Source of the DNA: an uncultured Saprospiraceae bacterium
GTDB lineage: Bacteria; Bacteroidota; Bacteroidia; Chitinophagales; Saprospiraceae
Assembly (NCBI GenBank): GCA_937929835.1
Contig: CALFUU010000143.1
Span: forward strand, 1 to 34,045
Direction: 5' to 3'
Length of the DNA: 34,045 bases
Shown: positions 33,816 through 34,045 of the stretch, in pieces
How positions within the stretch are numbered: the stretch's first letter is position 1
How the letters are laid out: the number at the start of each line of letters is the position of its first letter
Notes under the pieces: model-generated
The model's input: only the letters and a program-made list of their open reading frames with translations
What the model was told of the DNA's origin: nothing
Database searches by the model: none
Made by a program: the position numbers and the translations under genes

Positions 33816-33929
33816 ATGGATAGTAAACTAACACTTAAATTAAACTCAGACATTATTCAAGAAGCAAAAAAATATGCAAAAGAATCTAATACAAGTCTGT
33901 CAAAATTAATGGTTCTAGGCCGAATCTAG
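33816..33929 (+). pseudogene. Antitoxin-like gene (DUF6364/ribbon-helix-helix type), truncated by an IS element
   Basis: The frame starts MDSKLTLKLNSDIIQEAKKY and continues AKESNTSLSKL, matching small RHH-type antitoxins that normally continue for another 40 or so residues (S-L-S-x-L-[VI]-E-x-Y-L). After about 31 host codons it enters sequence that looks like an IS end at 33911 and stops at TAG 33927-33929. A partner toxin gene would be expected downstream, beyond the IS and outside the window. Confidence 0.7.
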
Positions 33930-34045
33930 TGGGTCTCTTATATTTGATGTATGAAAAACAAAGAACTATTTGCGCTTGGATTAGGCTTAGAAGATCCTTG
34001 GCGGATTCGATCCCTTGAGTTAGAAGGTGCAGAAGACAACAGCAA
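33911..34045 (+). mobile_element. Left end of an ISL3-like insertion sequence, cut by the window edge
   Basis: The break in the antitoxin frame coincides with GGTTCTAGGCCGAATCTAG at 33911, resembling the GG-x-TCT start of ISL3 terminal repeats. A transposase-like start codon follows 40 bases inside. The right end and target duplication lie outside the window, so the boundary is inferred. Confidence 0.6.
33951..34045 (+). CDS. ISL3-like transposase, N-terminal fragment
   Basis: The frame from the ATG at 33951 runs open to the window edge (31 complete codons): MKNKELFALGLGLEDPW, then RIRSLELEGAEDNS. ISL3 transposases typically begin with K-[DE]-L-F-x-x-x-L-G-L-x-x-P-W followed by a beta strand, which this fits. 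Zinc-binding and DDE motifs would lie beyond the edge. It is read in the same direction as the antitoxin it interrupts. Confidence 0.65.
   Translation, partial: MKNKELFALGLGLEDPWRIRSLELEGAEDNS

Overview
The window looks like a chromosome segment from a member of the Bacteroidota, probably near the Saprospiria (inference). Seen directly: a PorZ-like type IX secretion (T9SS) protein, one cargo with a type-A-like and one with a type-B-like T9SS C-terminal domain, a RemB/Wzi-like barrel, DUF2851, DUF2911 and Lacal_2735-type proteins, and several TAnnTTTG promoter boxes. Gene density is normal, most genes are housekeeping, and I see no rRNA, tRNA or CRISPR.

Layout. 1-1278 is the 3' part of a DUF819 membrane protein. 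1279-2122, between convergent genes, is a dense repeat field. 6195-2123 (minus) is a dnaN-nadD-porZ cluster, divergent from a lone M16-like gene that has lost its zinc motif. 7880-15087 is a tightly packed operon for cell wall and envelope: mreB, mreC, mreD, PBP2 (mrdA), folA, a DUF2851 gene and lpxK. 15436-21360 holds three exported or outer-membrane proteins (RemB/Wzi-like barrel, small T9SS cargo, large SprB-repeat T9SS cargo). 21528-22260 is a coupled pair, a small membrane protein and a LOG-family nucleotide hydrolase, ending at a hairpin terminator shared with a convergent double-DUF2911 lipoprotein-size exported protein. 23628-27562 (minus) holds an AT-rich Fic protein, a TlpA-like thioredoxin, an MtfA-like protein with a destroyed metal site, and an M42 aminopeptidase. 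27776-29254 is a polysaccharide flippase. 29305-29650 is a cluster of structured hairpin repeats. 29651-30467 (minus) holds a 43-residue membrane peptide gene and a TPR-like membrane protein. 30658-33629 holds an SDR protein, a Lacal_2735-type small protein, an S10 carboxypeptidase and a GIY-YIG-like protein. At the right edge a ribbon-helix-helix-type antitoxin gene, with its own promoter and palindromic operator candidate, is cut by the left end of an ISL3-like insertion sequence that runs out of the window.

The most unusual item is the repeat cluster at 29305-29650. Two 79-base copies differ at 11 positions, and all nine differences that fall in stems keep base pairing, four of them as paired compensatory changes. 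This is good internal evidence for a folded RNA or single-stranded DNA element. The second repeat field (1365-2109) is unstructured but highly organised, with 17 copies of CTATGCAC arranged in 17/22-base steps between four copies of a longer module. Genes with lost catalytic residues (M16, M90/MtfA, SDR) are a second recurring theme.
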